A stretch of DNA of 64,000 nt from Nepenthes gracilis (taxonomy: Eukaryota > Streptophyta > Magnoliopsida > Caryophyllales > Nepenthaceae). The translations under genes and the position numbers were made by a program. Shown in pieces: positions 1-13,194 of this stretch (the first letter of the stretch is position 1; each line of letters opens with the position of its first letter). The stretch is from NCBI GenBank assembly GCA_033239525.1, contig BSYO01000033.1:11938901-12002900 (forward strand), in the 5' to 3' direction. The notes beneath the pieces were generated by a model. The model was not told the DNA's origin. It ran no database searches and saw nothing but the letters and a program-made list of their open reading frames with translations.

Positions 1-560
1 ATGTATTGTTTCTTGTCGCCAGGTTTCAATATTGGATGAGTATTACATGCATGCTCTTTGTGTTGCCATGATCAAAAGCATGCTTATCATGCATGATGTT
101 GCATTGTGTACATAAACTTCAAATCATAGATGAAAATATCAATATCAGATATATATAAAATACGTATTGAGGAGCAAACTCTGAACCTACATAAATTTAT
201 AAATTTTTATTTATAAGGAATTTTAATTAGTAATGAGATATTTATCATATGTTATTTATTGTAAGTTTGTTGTTATTAGATCTAGTGAAAGGTCAATTGA
301 CAATGAGAGGGAGCACACTCGTAAAAATTCATTGAGGGGACAGTGATGTTTACATGGGTGCTCTTTCTAATTATCGTATGTTCTATTGATAGAGCAGCCC
401 CAATCCCACCCCTTCTATTGTTTCCTACTATTGGATTTCAATATGGGATGGATACTACATGCATAATTTTTGTGTTGATATCGTCAAAAGCGTGCTTATC
501 ATGCATGATGTTGCATTGTGTATGTAAATTTGAAGCCATTGATAAAAATATTGGTATTTA
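1..560 (+). repeat. Imperfect tandem duplication, period about 415 bp
   Basis: The segment at about 1-135 recurs at about 420-555. Shared stretches include CTTATCATGCATGATGTTGC and the phrase around TTGCATTGTGTA, each followed by GAT(G/A)AAAATAT. Each copy runs into the start of an ATATCG-rich repeat. No coding sequence is recognised; the 94-codon open frame at 343-627 resembles no family I know. Confidence 0.6.
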
Positions 561-820
561 TATAAATATCAAACATATCAGACAATACTTATTGGTATTT
601 GATATACCAAAAGAAATTTTTTTCTAAAAATTGTAAGTTAATATAACTATTTTGGCCAATAAGTCTTCAAAATATCAGTATATATATATATATGGCGATA
701 TATTATCGATTTAGAAAAATGTCGTAATATTGTCGTGATATCGAAAAATATCGGTATCAATGGTCCTGTTGTTGATACATATCGGCAGATATTTGTATCA
801 ATAATTTGAACACTCGATTT
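541..820. repeat. ATATCG-rich dispersed repeat, copy 1
   Basis: The copy begins with GATAAAAATATTGG and continues with alternating ATATCG/ATATCA words, an A-rich centre near CTAAAAATTGTAAGTTAAT, and a closing stretch with CGGCAGATATTTGTATC. The same order of words recurs at about 8,725, 10,669, 14,270, 14,583, 37,410, 38,128, 39,560 and 42,060. Better copies start with GATGAAAATATC and end with its near-complement, GATATTTTCATC, so they have short inverted ends like a MITE. No transposase is present. A truncated piece lies at about 127-176. Confidence 0.6.
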
Positions 821-835
821 TGTAACTGGTTCCAC

Positions 836-3576
836 TCATTGTATGTTGATGCTTTGTACAGTTGAATTGCTACACTAGGTTAGGACTAGAATCATTTTTA
901 GATGATCTGGAGTTCGTTACTGCCTTTTACCCTACAAGCCGCCAACGAAAGAAAATCTAAATCATGGCAAAGAGTACTGGGATTGTTGTTTTCCTATATT
1001 ATTCTCTAATTTATCATTCATGAAGGGAGAAAAAGTCATTGGATTTTGAACAGATACTGCATAAGCTAATTGTTTTTCTCTGGGAATATCGATATGTGAA
1101 ATTTTTTGTAAATTCTTTGATTATTTATTCTTTAGTTAGCATTTGAGATGGTGAAATGTTGTCTTTTGTTTTTCGATCACGGCCTCATGTTCTTAAGCCA
1201 ATTCAACCAAAAGACTTTTATTCATTTCTTTTTGCCTGTGATGCATGTTTCTTTTTTATCGACAAAGCAAAGGTAGAAAAGTTATTCTGGTGCACAAAGG
1301 TTTGTTATGAGCTGGTTTAGAAAAAAAGTTAGATTATTTTGATAATATTATGAGTCATCTTACTTTATATTTCACAATAGATCATTTTTATAATTTAAAC
1401 TCGCGACCATTAGGTCAGATAATTAGGACTCAAAAGTTGTGTTAAATCCAATAGCACAAGTATACATTTTTGGAAGTCAAATACAGTCAAAGCTAAACTC
1501 TAAAAAGGTTCAGATCGACAGAATGTAAGACTCTTACCTCATTTGAAAAAAATCCCCAAAGAGGAACAAAATTCTAATCCTTGCAAAAAACAAAGGAAAA
1601 AAATAATCCGGATACAAAAATTAGCTATAGACACAACATAAAAAGAAACAAATGTTGATATATTCAGTTCCTTCATTATAATTGACACTGCACCCAGTGT
1701 TTTTATTCTCTCAAACTTGAAGTAAGAAGAAAAATTGAAGTACTTCTATTGATGAAACCTGTCACATATTGTCGAACTTTATGTAAGACACTCCCAAATC
1801 TTGACACTCTGAATAGATAGTTTGCCTTCCCCATATAGCAAAATCCGCTTTAGGCTTTGAGCTCTTTTTTAGGTAAGATGGTAGAATATTTTGTTCTTTG
1901 CCAATAGTGGCCTAATTGCTTTGAAAACTCCATTGCTTGTTCTTTAGGCACAATGGATAAGTAATTTAAATGCTCATTAAAAATTTCGGTTTAACAGACT
2001 AAACCCTACACTTTCTACCTGGTGTGCCCTAATCTTATAGTGTATAATAGCTTTATAATATGATGAATAGCTTTTCATTTCACTAGCTACTTTCTACATG
2101 TTATCGGAGCCTTCAACCTTTTTATCTAGTTCATAACTATTGTTTTCCTTTGCCTAGGGCGGCTAACCCTTTTGCTACTGCCTGTGGCCTCTCTCTTTGC
2201 TTCAATTCTTTGCAGAAAATTTTGCCTCACCCCACTCCTGAACTTTTCTAAACATTGCTTCCCTCTTGTTTTCTAAATAATAGGCTCACTTAATTGGTAG
2301 AACAAAAGTCATTTCACAGCAATAATTCCTACCATTGTTGCAACATCTATCTACTTCATTGTTCTTCTTCAATCCGCGTCCGTCAATTTTTGAATCACCG
2401 TTGCCAACTTGGTTTCGCTCTACTTTTACTGCTTATTTGTAATGTATAAATCAAGTAGGTTTTAGCAAACTAATTCATTTTTGATCCAATTTTGTTGCTA
2501 TCTCAACTAGAAGTTTTATTTTTCATTAACTCAATCTAACATGATTAGAAACAGCCATAAGTTGAATCTTTACCCTTCAGTGCCGCATCATGTATGAAGG
2601 TCTCTTCCTAATCTTTCTCCTTCTATGCTAGATTATGATTCGAAATTGTTATGGTGTAAATATATATTTCTATGTCAAATCATGATTGAATTTTTTTCCC
2701 ATGTTAGATCCTCTAAGTCTAATCATAATTGGATCTTTTCCCATCCAATTATCTTTTTATACTAGATCATTGGTTAATTTTTCTGCATATTTGCACCTTT
2801 AATCTCATTGCTTTCATGAATGAATTTTCAAATTCTATCTAATATTTAGTACTCATCTTGAGTTTGCGAAGGATATGAGAAAATTATATTTCCTTTTTAG
2901 TTTTGATTATCATGAACACCTAGTTCTAGGGTCCAATATTAAGCCTAATAAACCCCGCACACATCCACATCGAAACAATATCATGGAAACCAACTTTTCT
3001 CCATCCTTCTGGACAAGTATTTAATATTTTGATAGAAAAATAAGGACTTACCATCTAACCCTAAGGCCTAAGTTGAGGACAAACATCTAACCCTCATGAG
3101 TATCCACTACCAACAAAAGGGCAAAGAAAATAAAGGATTGGTATGAATTTTGATTGAACAAAATAAAGTGTTCAAATCAATGAAATTGTCTAAACCAAAC
3201 CTCTTACATAACTTAGTTGTAATTTTATTTTTTTTATCAAGATCATATGTTTAGTCTGATTACAGTTTAAGAATTTAAACTAAATTAAATTAAACTAGAT
3301 CAGGTGATGATACATCCACACACTCATATGTTCATCCCTACATGTACCGCCCCCACACACACACACACACACACATTTATATATACATACATATATTATA
3401 AATTAAACTTTCTATTTAATTAAAGATGCTTGGATTCCACCCCACATCCACCTAGCCCCACATATATGATATATATATATATATATATATATACATAAAC
3501 ACATAAACATCTCTACTTGTGCACCCTCCCAAAAACGTAGACGCACACTTTCATTTATAGACATGAGCGTGCGTGC

Positions 3577-3612
<36 letters not shown>

Positions 3613-5555
3613 CAAATCAAATTTTCTAGTTAAATATACATACATTTAACTAAGTAAGAATATGAGATAAACCTATATGAGATTCAAACATGACCTACCT
3701 AAGTATGACCTACCTAAGTAAGAACCTCGTACATATATATACATTTAACACCATTTATCAATGTATTTCTATCTCCCCTCTAGTGGGGACTAATTATAAA
3801 TCATATACCATCTGATATATGTAAACAATTAAATATATCGTTACTCAACTTATAAATATTTATTAATTCTCTTACGATAGTTCATATTAGGAATATGAGT
3901 AACAATTCAACATAGCAACACATCAACACATATGCCAAAATGAAGTGGGCATTGTCCAATTTAATCTACACTATATGAACACTCGGGTTTCCTATTTTTG
4001 GTTTCCATAGTGTGCACTGTTTTAAGCTTGTCCATGATGAACAGTTGATGACAAAAATACCATTAGAAACCAAACTCAAGAATAATCAAATGCATGAATA
4101 ATTTCAGTAAGGATGGAAGTATGACATTTTTTTACTGTCAAAAATTTTCACACTTACAAAATTTCACAATTCTAAACTTCATTTTTGAAATTGTATATTT
4201 TAATTAATCATGTGAACTTTGCTAGGCTCATTTAATTTAAACTTATAATACTCGTCAATCTTGTGATTATAATTAATTTGAGACTTTTCTTTTACCTAAA
4301 TTATCCATATAATCAATTAAGTCACCGTGTCACTCATAAATTAAGCTCTATCACCACTTGACTATTAGTTTTATCACCATTTGTCTTCAACTTTTTTGTT
4401 GTAAACTCATGTTGATTATTTTGGACATATCTTGCAATTAAATTAGTGTAATCATGAATTCTACTAGAAGCCTCAAACTAACAACTTAATAGCCAAATTT
4501 GTTTTTGCATTTCCACTTCAATTTAATCAACACTCCATCCAAAAGATTTTATTGAAATTTCATGTAATATCTTCTTTTAACCATCACAGTGATATATGAT
4601 TAAATCCATCATTCTCTATGATTCATTTAAGCAACTTAATATGTTAAAATGTGCTTCCTTCACACATTTTCCCATAATATTACAATTTATCATCTCTTAA
4701 TCCATCATTAGTACCACTCTGCTGCCCTAAAAAATTGGAATAATTTTCAACATAGATTTTATAAGTTTGGCCATGACCTTCAAATGAATTTCTTATAACT
4801 TAAGTATGATTTTTATTACTTTAGTATATTAAATTATCTTTAAAATTGTCATTATAACTTCTTAATTACTTCATTGTGAACTTATGAAATTTAAAGACAG
4901 TAGGAAGATAAAGAGTCACCTGATTTCTTCAAGATGGCTTTACCTTCATTTAAAGACTCACTGAACCTTTTTCTCCTTTTATCTCCCTATTCTCAATTTG
5001 GTTGAGATGGATTGTGGTGGAGTTTGTGGCTCCTAATGAGCCTATTTATACAACTCTTGGAGGTTTGCTTTATTTGCTGCCTTATAAGACATTGGAAGTT
5101 TGCACCAATGACACCTTGCTTCCATGCATGTCTCACCTGGAATACCACTCCACTGACTCCTCACTTGGTGACACCTAGCGACCTCCCTTCATGCATAAAG
5201 ATACCTAACAATGCTAGACTTTAGTAGTGCTCCACTAACTCTCAAACTTCTAGTTTCTTTATGTCACAATTTCTGCAAATGCATGAGATCTTCCAATAAC
5301 TCACAATGATGTTGTTATTTTAAGTTATTTCCTACTCTCACGAGAGGGATTCCAAGATTCCTCCATGGACTTGGTCTAAAATGAAGAAAAAATTGGGTAA
5401 AAACCCACTAAGACATCAAGAAGAATTCAAATCTAGTAGCCTATGATGCGGTAGCCTAATATCATTTAACACATACTGAAAAAAATCTATAAATTATGCA
5501 AAGTAAGTATACTCAAATTAATTATGCATAATTTTAAATAAAAACATAATTGATG
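836..5555. other. AT-rich intergenic stretch without a recognised gene
   Basis: I see no coding region I can support here. The open frames are short and unlike any known family. The stretch holds an (AC)n run at about 3,353-3,375 and (TA)n runs at about 3,468-3,493 and 3,581-3,611. The rest is AT-rich, with many poly-A and poly-T words, and could include very old transposon remains. Confidence 0.5.
3353..3611. repeat. Cluster of dinucleotide microsatellites
   Basis: An (AC)n run at about 3,353-3,375 and two (TA)n runs at about 3,468-3,493 and 3,581-3,611 lie within 260 bp. The open frame across them is a by-product of the repeats and encodes alternating Tyr-Ile. Confidence 0.85.
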
Positions 5556-5636
5556 TAGTGAATAAAAGCCTTCTAAACATGGCTAGGAAAGTATCAAAAT
5601 CAAGGAGTAATTTAAATTCGAAAAATAGATATCACA

Positions 5637-6060
5637 TTCACACCCTTCTTAAAAGAAATTTTGTCCACAAAATTTATTACATCAAGTCTCAAATAGGTGA
5701 GAATACTTCTTGCTTCTATGATTGTCTCGCTCCATGGTGGCTCCTTCTGTTGAACGATGCTTCTATAGAATATTGACAAATGAAATCACCTTCCAGCGTA
5801 GAACCTGATCTCTTCAATCCAACACTTGCATTGGCTCAACCTCATATGATTGGTCCTCTTGAATCTGCTGTAAGTCATCCTCCACCATGTAAGAGGCATC
5901 ATAGGCATACCAATGTAGCATGGAGATATGGAATAAATCATGTAAGTCTTACAAGGCTGGAGGTAAGGCCAGCCGGTAGGCCGATTCCTCAATCTTCGCT
6001 AATATCTCCAATGGCCCTATAAATCTCAAGCTTAGCTTGCCTCTATTTCCAAATCTTATT
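5637..6060 (-). pseudogene. Chromovirus integrase C-terminus and chromodomain remnant, unit I
   Basis: On the minus strand the translation reads LSLRFIGPLEIL, then ESAYRLALPPAL, a stop, DLHDLFHISMLHWY, QIQEDQSYEVEPMQVLD, a stop, and QVLRWKVI, ending near SKKYSHLF. This is the order of the integrase C-terminal GPY/F region followed by the chromodomain of Del/Tekay chromoviruses. The chromodomain would target integration to marked chromatin in an active element. In-frame stops and frameshifts show it is dead. The polypurine tract and the LTR start at 5,636 follow immediately. Confidence 0.75.
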
Positions 6061-6539
6061 ACTTACTTGGCAAGGGAGTTTTTGAGGAATACCATATCAT
6101 CAACTTTCAACACTGAGTCACACCTTCTCTTATTTATATAGTTCTTCGTCTATTCTAGGCCATTTACAATCAATCTCTAACGATCCTATTATTCTTAGTA
6201 GTCTCCTAGACTAACTTGGATCCTTTGTGTTTTTAATCTGACCTCGTAACTGATTAGTGATTGCCAATTCCCCTTTACAACAACTCATAAATGCCATGCT
6301 AATATTGGGTTGGAAACTATTGTTGCATGCGAACATAGCCAGAGATATATAAGCATCCCTATTATTGTCCATTCATGATCAAAACTCTCATCATATCCTC
6401 CCTAACTTATTCTTTTGGATTGATCATCAATCTAGGGATAAAAAGTAGTACTAAAACTAAGACTTGTCCCAACTCTCAAGGTAAACTCCTCACTACTATT
6501 CAAATAAGTCAATCCTTGATAGTTGATACTAGTTCTAGA

Positions 6540-6690
6540 TGGTGACCTTATTAAGCTCCTAATAATTGATAGAGAGTCGTATCATGTCATCCTTCTTCTT
6601 AAGAAACAATACACAGCCACCCCAAGGAGACAATTGGGCCGCATGTAGCCCTTATCTAGCAACTTTTGTAGTTGAACTCTCAACTCATTA
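6540..6690 (-). pseudogene. Gypsy reverse transcriptase remnant, unit I
   Basis: The minus strand encodes LQKLLDKGYMRPN, followed in shifted frames by the remains of a KKKDG..R..DYRELNK-type segment. This is the start of the Ty3/gypsy reverse-transcriptase domain. It lies only about 500 bp from the integrase end, so most of pol has been deleted. The block to its right, 6,700-7,490, probably contains gag-protease debris, but I cannot align it. The 113-codon minus-strand frame at 7,087-7,428 is not recognised. Confidence 0.55.
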
Positions 6691-7489
6691 GTCTATTAGG
6701 AGTCATACAATAGAGAGCCTTAGAGATCATGCAGCACTTGGCACCAACTCAATGGCGAATTTTACCTCTCTATCTAGTTGTAGCCATGGCAATCCCTCGG
6801 GAAAAAAATTGTTGAAATCCCGCACCACTATTGCTTGGATATCTTCGACTCTTATTCTATTATGACTCTCATTAGTCACATAAATTAGGAATCCCTAGCA
6901 TTCATTGTTTAACCAAGATGTGCACACAAAGCTAAGATAAAAGGGGATTCACTCCCTATAATTCTTTTAAATTGAAAAAGGGTACAACTAGGAATAGAGA
7001 ACTAAACTTCTTTACAAAAATAATCTATAAATGAATGATAAGCCGATAGCAAGTCTATTCCTAAGATAACATAAAAATTAAACATTTTAGGGGCAGTAAG
7101 TTGACCAACAATTCGTGGTTTGGTCCTCCTTAACTGTCTTCAAATTAGAGTCATGCTTATTTGCAAACAAGTTAGAGAGACTTGCAATCTCTTGTTTTGT
7201 TAAGTAGGGACTTGCCATCTCAGTTGGGGCGCTTGAAGTAGGTGTATCCATGGCTTCATATGTCTTCGGTTGCACGATAAAGGAATTTACTATGGGAATT
7301 ATTTCCATGTGCATGCTTCTGATCAGCTTGTTTGATACTGTCTCCTTGGCCTCAACATTTGTGGAATCACCAGGTATGATACACTTATTCATCACCACAT
7401 TATATGCGAACCAACTCAAGGACAACAATATGGTTTATGTATATGTTTCCAAATCAAATGGGCACTCAAATAATACGAATAATTAAATA

Positions 7490-9909
7490 AACAAGCCTAA
7501 AAAATAAGATATAAACCTGACTCTAAGCCAATCAAAGTAACTTCTAAAGCGAATTCTAGATGAGTCAATGAAGAGAAGGGTCAATGAAATATTTGGAATG
7601 GCCAAAGCTTTAAGTGTCTCTAGTCACCACAAAATTATATTAGAACGTCATTTTGGTGCCTTATATGGATCCAGTTTGTTTCCCTCTCAACAATGAAGCT
7701 TAGCCAGTATTGTTTCACTTGCTAATCTTAACCCTTATTATTTGAAGGTATATGTAGTATTCAAGGTTTGCATCAATTTGGTACTGCTCTCTCAGCCAGC
7801 ACCAAAACATTCTTCTATCCATGTATGTTTAGTCAACTGTTGTGCCTGATGCATTTTGGGAGAAACCATCTAGCTATGGGTTATAGTGACATTTTATCCC
7901 TAATCACACCTTATCCACTGATTCTTTAATATTAATTGTTTCAGACCTCCATTGAGTTTTATCTAAGCTGCATTTTGGTCATGAATAGATCACTCAGGTT
8001 TAGGTCATGCTTCCTTGCTAGTTTTCCATCAATTTCTTTATATAATACATCTATTAGTTATCTATTAAGGAAGAAGATATCTGTAAAAATAAATACCTTC
8101 ATAATTGCACCACAACTCGAGCTCCAATCACACACCTGGATATGTCAACCTATAGATTGAGCTCTAGTTATCCACCCGGTTTTGCAAAGCTTTCGCACGA
8201 GCTTCCGTTGCACCATTAGATTGCCTCCTCACAGAAAAGTTTCCTAGAGTTCTAGATTTTGTGTTGCGGATTTAAATTTCGGTCCAAGGTAAGGAATAAC
8301 TAGTTACATTGAAAGATACAATCAATACGGCTAAAACTATACATATAACTCATGTCAATTCGAGAAGTTTTCATCTTTTAGCCAATTTGTTCTTTAATTT
8401 TAGCCACCTAAATTTATTAGACTCGTTATTTATGCAGACTATGTATCTTGCGTGTGTTCTAGATTGGATAATACGGTTCAAGGTAGAAGATTGAGTTCTT
8501 AATAAATGAATAAAGAAGAAAACACTACACCAAACTAGCACAAGGAGTCTTCAAGAAGTTATGGAACAACCAAAGGTGATCTTGAATAAGTTTTACAGAT
8601 AATGATAATGCTGTTCTTCAGCATGTGGCTTTCGTGATTACGGGGCTATTGTAGTTTCATTGGGCATTGTTTTAGCTTCTTTGGTTGTCCTGGACAATTG
8701 AACCATCTCATAATAAATATCATAGATGAAAATATTTATGTTGGTATTAGTTGTGACCATATCGATATCGATCATATTGGAGAGTATGTATCATTATCGG
8801 ACATGTCGGCCCCAAACTTTTTTGCAACTGACTGAGATATTGTTCGATATATCACAAAAATGTCGGCTAATATATCGTGATATATATCACTAATAAAACA
8901 ATATATCATAATTTTGTTACGGTATCTGAAAATATAAGTGTTCAGCCAATATCAATATATATCGGTTGCCATTTACTTCATGGTAAAAATAATCATTAAT
9001 ATAATAAGTGATGAATTATCTAATATCATGAAATATTTTTTATTTTATAGTTATAAAATAATCCATATCATGTGTATTGTTGGGGTCACTTGGCATGATG
9101 TTCCATTGGAATAATGGACGAGGACTTTTGTGGAGCGTCAAAACTTGTGGGCGAGGACTTCTTCGGGGCGTCAATGTTCAGCCGTATAGAAGGCCAATAT
9201 CATATCGGGTGGGTTGGTGCCATTTACTTCCATGGTAAGTGCACGGAGAACTTACGCCACCTTGTGTATATATTTATTTTCTTTGTTGTGTGTGTGGCAA
9301 AGTGTAGTACTTGATAGACATTGTTTGAGCTGGCCAATAATTGTAAGTGACTTTGAATTATCTAATTACCATCATAAAACAAATGTTTTTATTTTATGGT
9401 TTTTCCTTTGGTTTGGCGTTAAAATTTGTGTGTTCTCTTTCGTTCTCTATTCTTTCTTTTGTTAGTATCCATTTGTCTTTCACCGTACTCTGTCGGTGCC
9501 TTTTGTGTCAATCTTGTGTGATAGATCAAATCCATAGTTACCAATTACTTGCCCAGCATGCATAGCACAATAAGCAGCACGCAGACAAGTTTCTCTTTCA
9601 TTAGAGATTATGAATAAAAATTATATTCAGCACAATATATGCCGGTATGCAAAATCAGAAGGTTCTACGAATTAATTAGGCTAACTATGATCATATTTAG
9701 TTTCGAATTATGTGACATTATTTGCTTTATGCTTCCAATTTCATGCATTTGTCAGGTCAAATTGCAAGTTAATTGCTGCATTAGGAGCATATACAATTGG
9801 AAGTTGGCTGTGTGATTGTTGTCCAAATTGTTGTATAACAAAGCCTTCGAAGTATGGCTAGAAAAGCATCAAATTTAAATAGTGACTTACACTCAGAATG
9901 GATATCACA
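7490..9909 (-). repeat. LTR between units I and II of the chromovirus array
   Basis: About 2.4 kb, bounded on the right by TGTGATATC read on the minus strand (9,901-9,909) next to the unit II polypurine tract. It aligns with 12,790-15,990 and partly with 10,268-11,300. An ATATCG-rich block at about 8,725-8,995 has counterparts at the same relative place in units II and III, so it was in the LTR before the array formed. A short local duplication, TTGCCATTTACTTCATGGTAA and a near copy, lies at 8,966 and 9,216. No gene is seen. Confidence 0.55.
8725..8995. repeat. ATATCG-rich dispersed repeat, copy 2, inside the chromovirus LTR
   Basis: Starts GATGAAAATATTTATG and continues with CATATCGATATCGATCATAT and TCGTGATATATATCAC to ATATATCGGTTGCC. 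It belongs to the same family as the copy at 541-820. It is preceded by the LTR word CATCTCATAATAAAT, which also precedes the copies in units II and III. Confidence 0.6.
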
Positions 9910-10262
9910 TTTACCTCTCCTTAAAAAAAAATTTGTCCTCGATATTTATAATTTGGAGCCTCAAATAGGTGAGGATACTTCTCTTTAATCCGATCGTCTC
10001 ACTCTTAGGTGGTTTCTTTCATTAAATGGTTTTTCATAGAATGTTAACTAATAGAATTTCTTTCAAAATTGAGACATAATCCTTCGATTCCAACACTTGT
10101 ACTAGCTCCACCTCTCGATAAATCCTCTTGCATCTGTAATGGTTCATAATCTACCACATGAGAGGCATGATAGACATACATCTGCAACACAGAGATATGA
10201 AAGAAATTATGCACATCTTAAAATATTGAAAGGCCAGTTTGTAGGTTACTTTCTCAATCTTT
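9910..10262 (-). pseudogene. Chromovirus integrase/chromodomain remnant, unit II
   Basis: The minus strand shows EKIEKVTYKLA, a shifted CRCMSIMPLMW, then REVELVQVLESKD and a polypurine tract with GAGGACAAATTT. It matches the unit I integrase tail. The unit then jumps directly to LTR sequence near 10,265, so all upstream gag-pol is missing from this copy. Confidence 0.6.
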
Positions 10263-10267
10263 TCCAA

Positions 10268-11300
10268 TATAGCTAGAACTATACGTGTAACTCACATCGA
10301 TTCATGGGGTCTTCATCTTTAAGCCAATTCATTCTTTAGCTTTAGACATCTAAATTTCTTATACCCATCAATATTTAGGCAAGCTACGAATTTTTGTGTG
10401 TTCTAGATTGGTTAATGCAGTTCAAGGTAGAAGATTGAGTTCTTAATGAATGAATAAAGAAGAAAGCACAATACAAACTAGATCAAGGAGTCTTCAAGAA
10501 GTTATGGAACAACCAAAGGTGATCTTGAATAAGTTTTACAGACAATGATAATACTGTTGTTCAGCATGTGGCTTTTGTGATTATGGGGCTATTGTAGTTT
10601 CACTGGGCATTGTTTTAAGCTTCTCTGGTAGTCCCAAACAGTTGAATCATCTTATAATAAATTACATGGATGAAAAATATTGATAACGATATTGGTTGCA
10701 CCTTATCGATATTGATCATATCGGAGGGTATATATTGATATCGGACATATGGGTCCCAAACTTTTTGTGATTGATTGAGAAACATTATTTGATATGTCAT
10801 GAATGTATCGATGAATATATTATAATATATCACAAATAAGACGATATGTCGTGATTTTGTAATAATATGTGAAAATATAGATGTTTGACTAATACTAATA
10901 TACATCAGTTGTTATTTAATTTCATTTATAGTTTTTGGCTGGCAATAATTGTTAGTGATGAATTATCTAATTACCATCATAAAACTGTTTTATTTTCTAG
11001 TTATATGACATGATGCGTCAGTGTTAGTATCCATTTGTCTTTTCAGCCTCATGTACGTTCAGTATGCAGTATACTGAAATGCAATATCAGAAGGTTCTAC
11101 GAATTAATTTGGCTAGCTATGATCATATTTAGTTCCCAATTACTTGACCATATTTGCTTCATGCTTCCAATTTCGTGCATTCTTTAGGCCAAGATGCAAG
11201 TTAATTGCTGCATTACGAGCATATACTTTTGAAGTTACTGTGCAACTGTTGTATAACAAAGCCTTCTAATTATGGCCGGAAAAGCATCAAATTCAAAGAG
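10268..11300 (-). repeat. Partial chromovirus LTR of unit II
   Basis: Aligns with 8,330-9,842 and with 13,830-15,990. Shared words include GTTCAAGGTAGAAGATTGAG, GAAGTTATGGAACAACCAAA and TTACCATCATAAAAC. It contains an ATATCG-rich block at about 10,669-10,912. The left part of the LTR, equivalent to 7,490-8,330, is absent. Confidence 0.6.
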
Positions 11301-11304
11301 TAAT

Positions 11305-12345
11305 TTACCTCTTCTTAGAGAAATTTTGTCCTAGAATAAGTGAGGATACTTCTCTCTGATCTAATCGTCTCACACTCAGGTGGCTTCTTCCCCTTAATGA
11401 TTCTTTATAGAACATTAACTAGTAGAATCACCTTCGAACGTATAACCTGATCTCTCAATTCCAATATTTGCACTAGCTTCACCTCTTGATACCTCACACA
11501 TCAGCAATGGTTTATGACCAACCACGTGTGAGGTATCATAGACATACATCTGCAACATAAAGATATGGGAGAAGTTATGCACGTCTTATAAGATTGGAGG
11601 TAAGGCCAGTCAATAGATCTCTAATCTTCTCCAATATCTTGAATGACCCTATAAACTCGGGCTTAGTTTGCCGAACTTTTTGAATCTTAGAACTTCCTTA
11701 TCAATGGAGATTGAGGAAAACTATAACACTAACCTCAAACTGTAAGTCGCACCTTCTCTTATTTGCGTAGTCTATTTTAGGTCACTTACGATCAATTAAT
11801 TTGTCAATCGTAATTTTCTCAGTAGTCTTCTCGACTAACTTGGGCCTCATAAGCTTTTGATATCCAACCTCTTCAAGCTCTAAGGTGATCCATATTTGTT
11901 CCATACAATGCCTTAAAATGTGTCAAGCCAATGTTAAAATGAAAGCTGTTGTAGTAAGCAGATTTCACGAAAATATAAATAAGTATCCCAATTATCTCCC
12001 ATCTCTCCAATCCAAGCTCTCAATATATCATTCTAGATCTAAATTATTCATTCAGATTAACTATATGTTAGGAATAAAAAGTATTACTAAAACTTAGAGT
12101 GTTCCCCAACTCTTAATGCAAATACCTTGCAATTGGTGGAACAAGTTGACAATCATTTGCAGTGTATATGTGTTCTTGATGGTGACCTTATTAAAATCTC
12201 GATAATTAATATGGAGCCTTATCATGCCAACCTTTGTAAAAAAAGGAGGCATGCTGGACCTAATGTAGCCCTTATCCAAGATCCCATGCAATTGAACTTC
12301 AACTCCTTTACTCCAGAGGAAGCCATATGATAGAAAGTCTTAGAG
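11305..12345 (-). pseudogene. Chromovirus pol remnant, unit III (reverse transcriptase and integrase tail)
   Basis: The clearest piece is the minus-strand frame at 12,094-12,291. It reads LDKGYIRSSMPP, then MIRLHINYRDFNKVTIKN and LFHQLQG, the N-terminal part of a Ty3/gypsy reverse transcriptase; the family pattern is LDKGFIRPS...DYRELNKVT...LFDQLQGA. Further left, 11,305-11,720 corresponds to the integrase/chromodomain tail of unit I, with AGATTGGAGGTAAGGCCAG conserved. Stops and frameshifts are numerous. Confidence 0.7.
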
Positions 12346-12789
12346 ATTGTGCAACACTTGGCACCAACTCAATGACAAATGACATAAAAATCAAACATTT
12401 TTAGGGGCACGAAATTGACCAATAGTTTGTGGTGTGCTCCAATAACTTGTGGTGTGCTCCTCCTCAACCATCTACCGATTAGAGTCATTCTTATTTGTAA
12501 TCACATTAGAGGGACTTTTGCCATCTCATCTGGGGTGCATGAGCTACCTTCATTTTAGGTTTCTCAGGTCTTTGGTTGCATGATATCTAGAAGTCTCCCG
12601 GGGATCCGGGCAAAGCAGACCCTTGTTTCGCGCCTCTAGGCTATCTAGAAAAGCCAGGACCCATTTCACCCATACATGAAGCAAGATCCCCGTTCCCTAT
12701 CTCTTTAGCCTCAGTGTTCGTGGAACCAATTGATATCTTATATTGTTATTCATGACCGAGTTCATGCAAATATTTCCAAACCACATAGA
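12345..12789. other. Unit III internal debris with a short GC-richer insert
   Basis: This stretch parallels 6,720-7,490 of unit I, with GGCACCAACTCAATG shared, so it is decayed internal retroelement sequence. A block at about 12,585-12,715, containing CTCCCGGGGATCCGGGCAAA, has no counterpart in unit I and is GC-richer than its surroundings. It looks like an insert of unknown origin. No reading frame is supported. Confidence 0.4.
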
Positions 12790-13194
12790 CATAGTCAAAT
12801 AATATATATATTTAAATAAGCAAGCCTCTAAAATGCAGTATAAATTTGAGCCTAAGTCAATCTGAGCAACTTACAGAGTGAAATCTGGGAGAGCCAATTG
12901 AATATTTGGACTAGTCCAGAATTTAAGAGCCTCCGGTCATTGATTCTCAAAATATGTCATTTAGAGACCTTAGAAGACGATTCGGTATATTTTTCTCTCA
13001 ACGATGAAGATTATTCCTATTGTTTCTATCTTTAGATGTCTAGTCAACTGCTACACCTCATTATATTTTAGGAGAATAAGCTAACTCTGTGTTCGAATAG
13101 CACTTTATTTATAACCACAACTCATTCATTAATTTTTTAACATTTGTTAGTTTTGACCTCCGCTTAGTTTTACTCGAGCTTTATCCTTATTATA

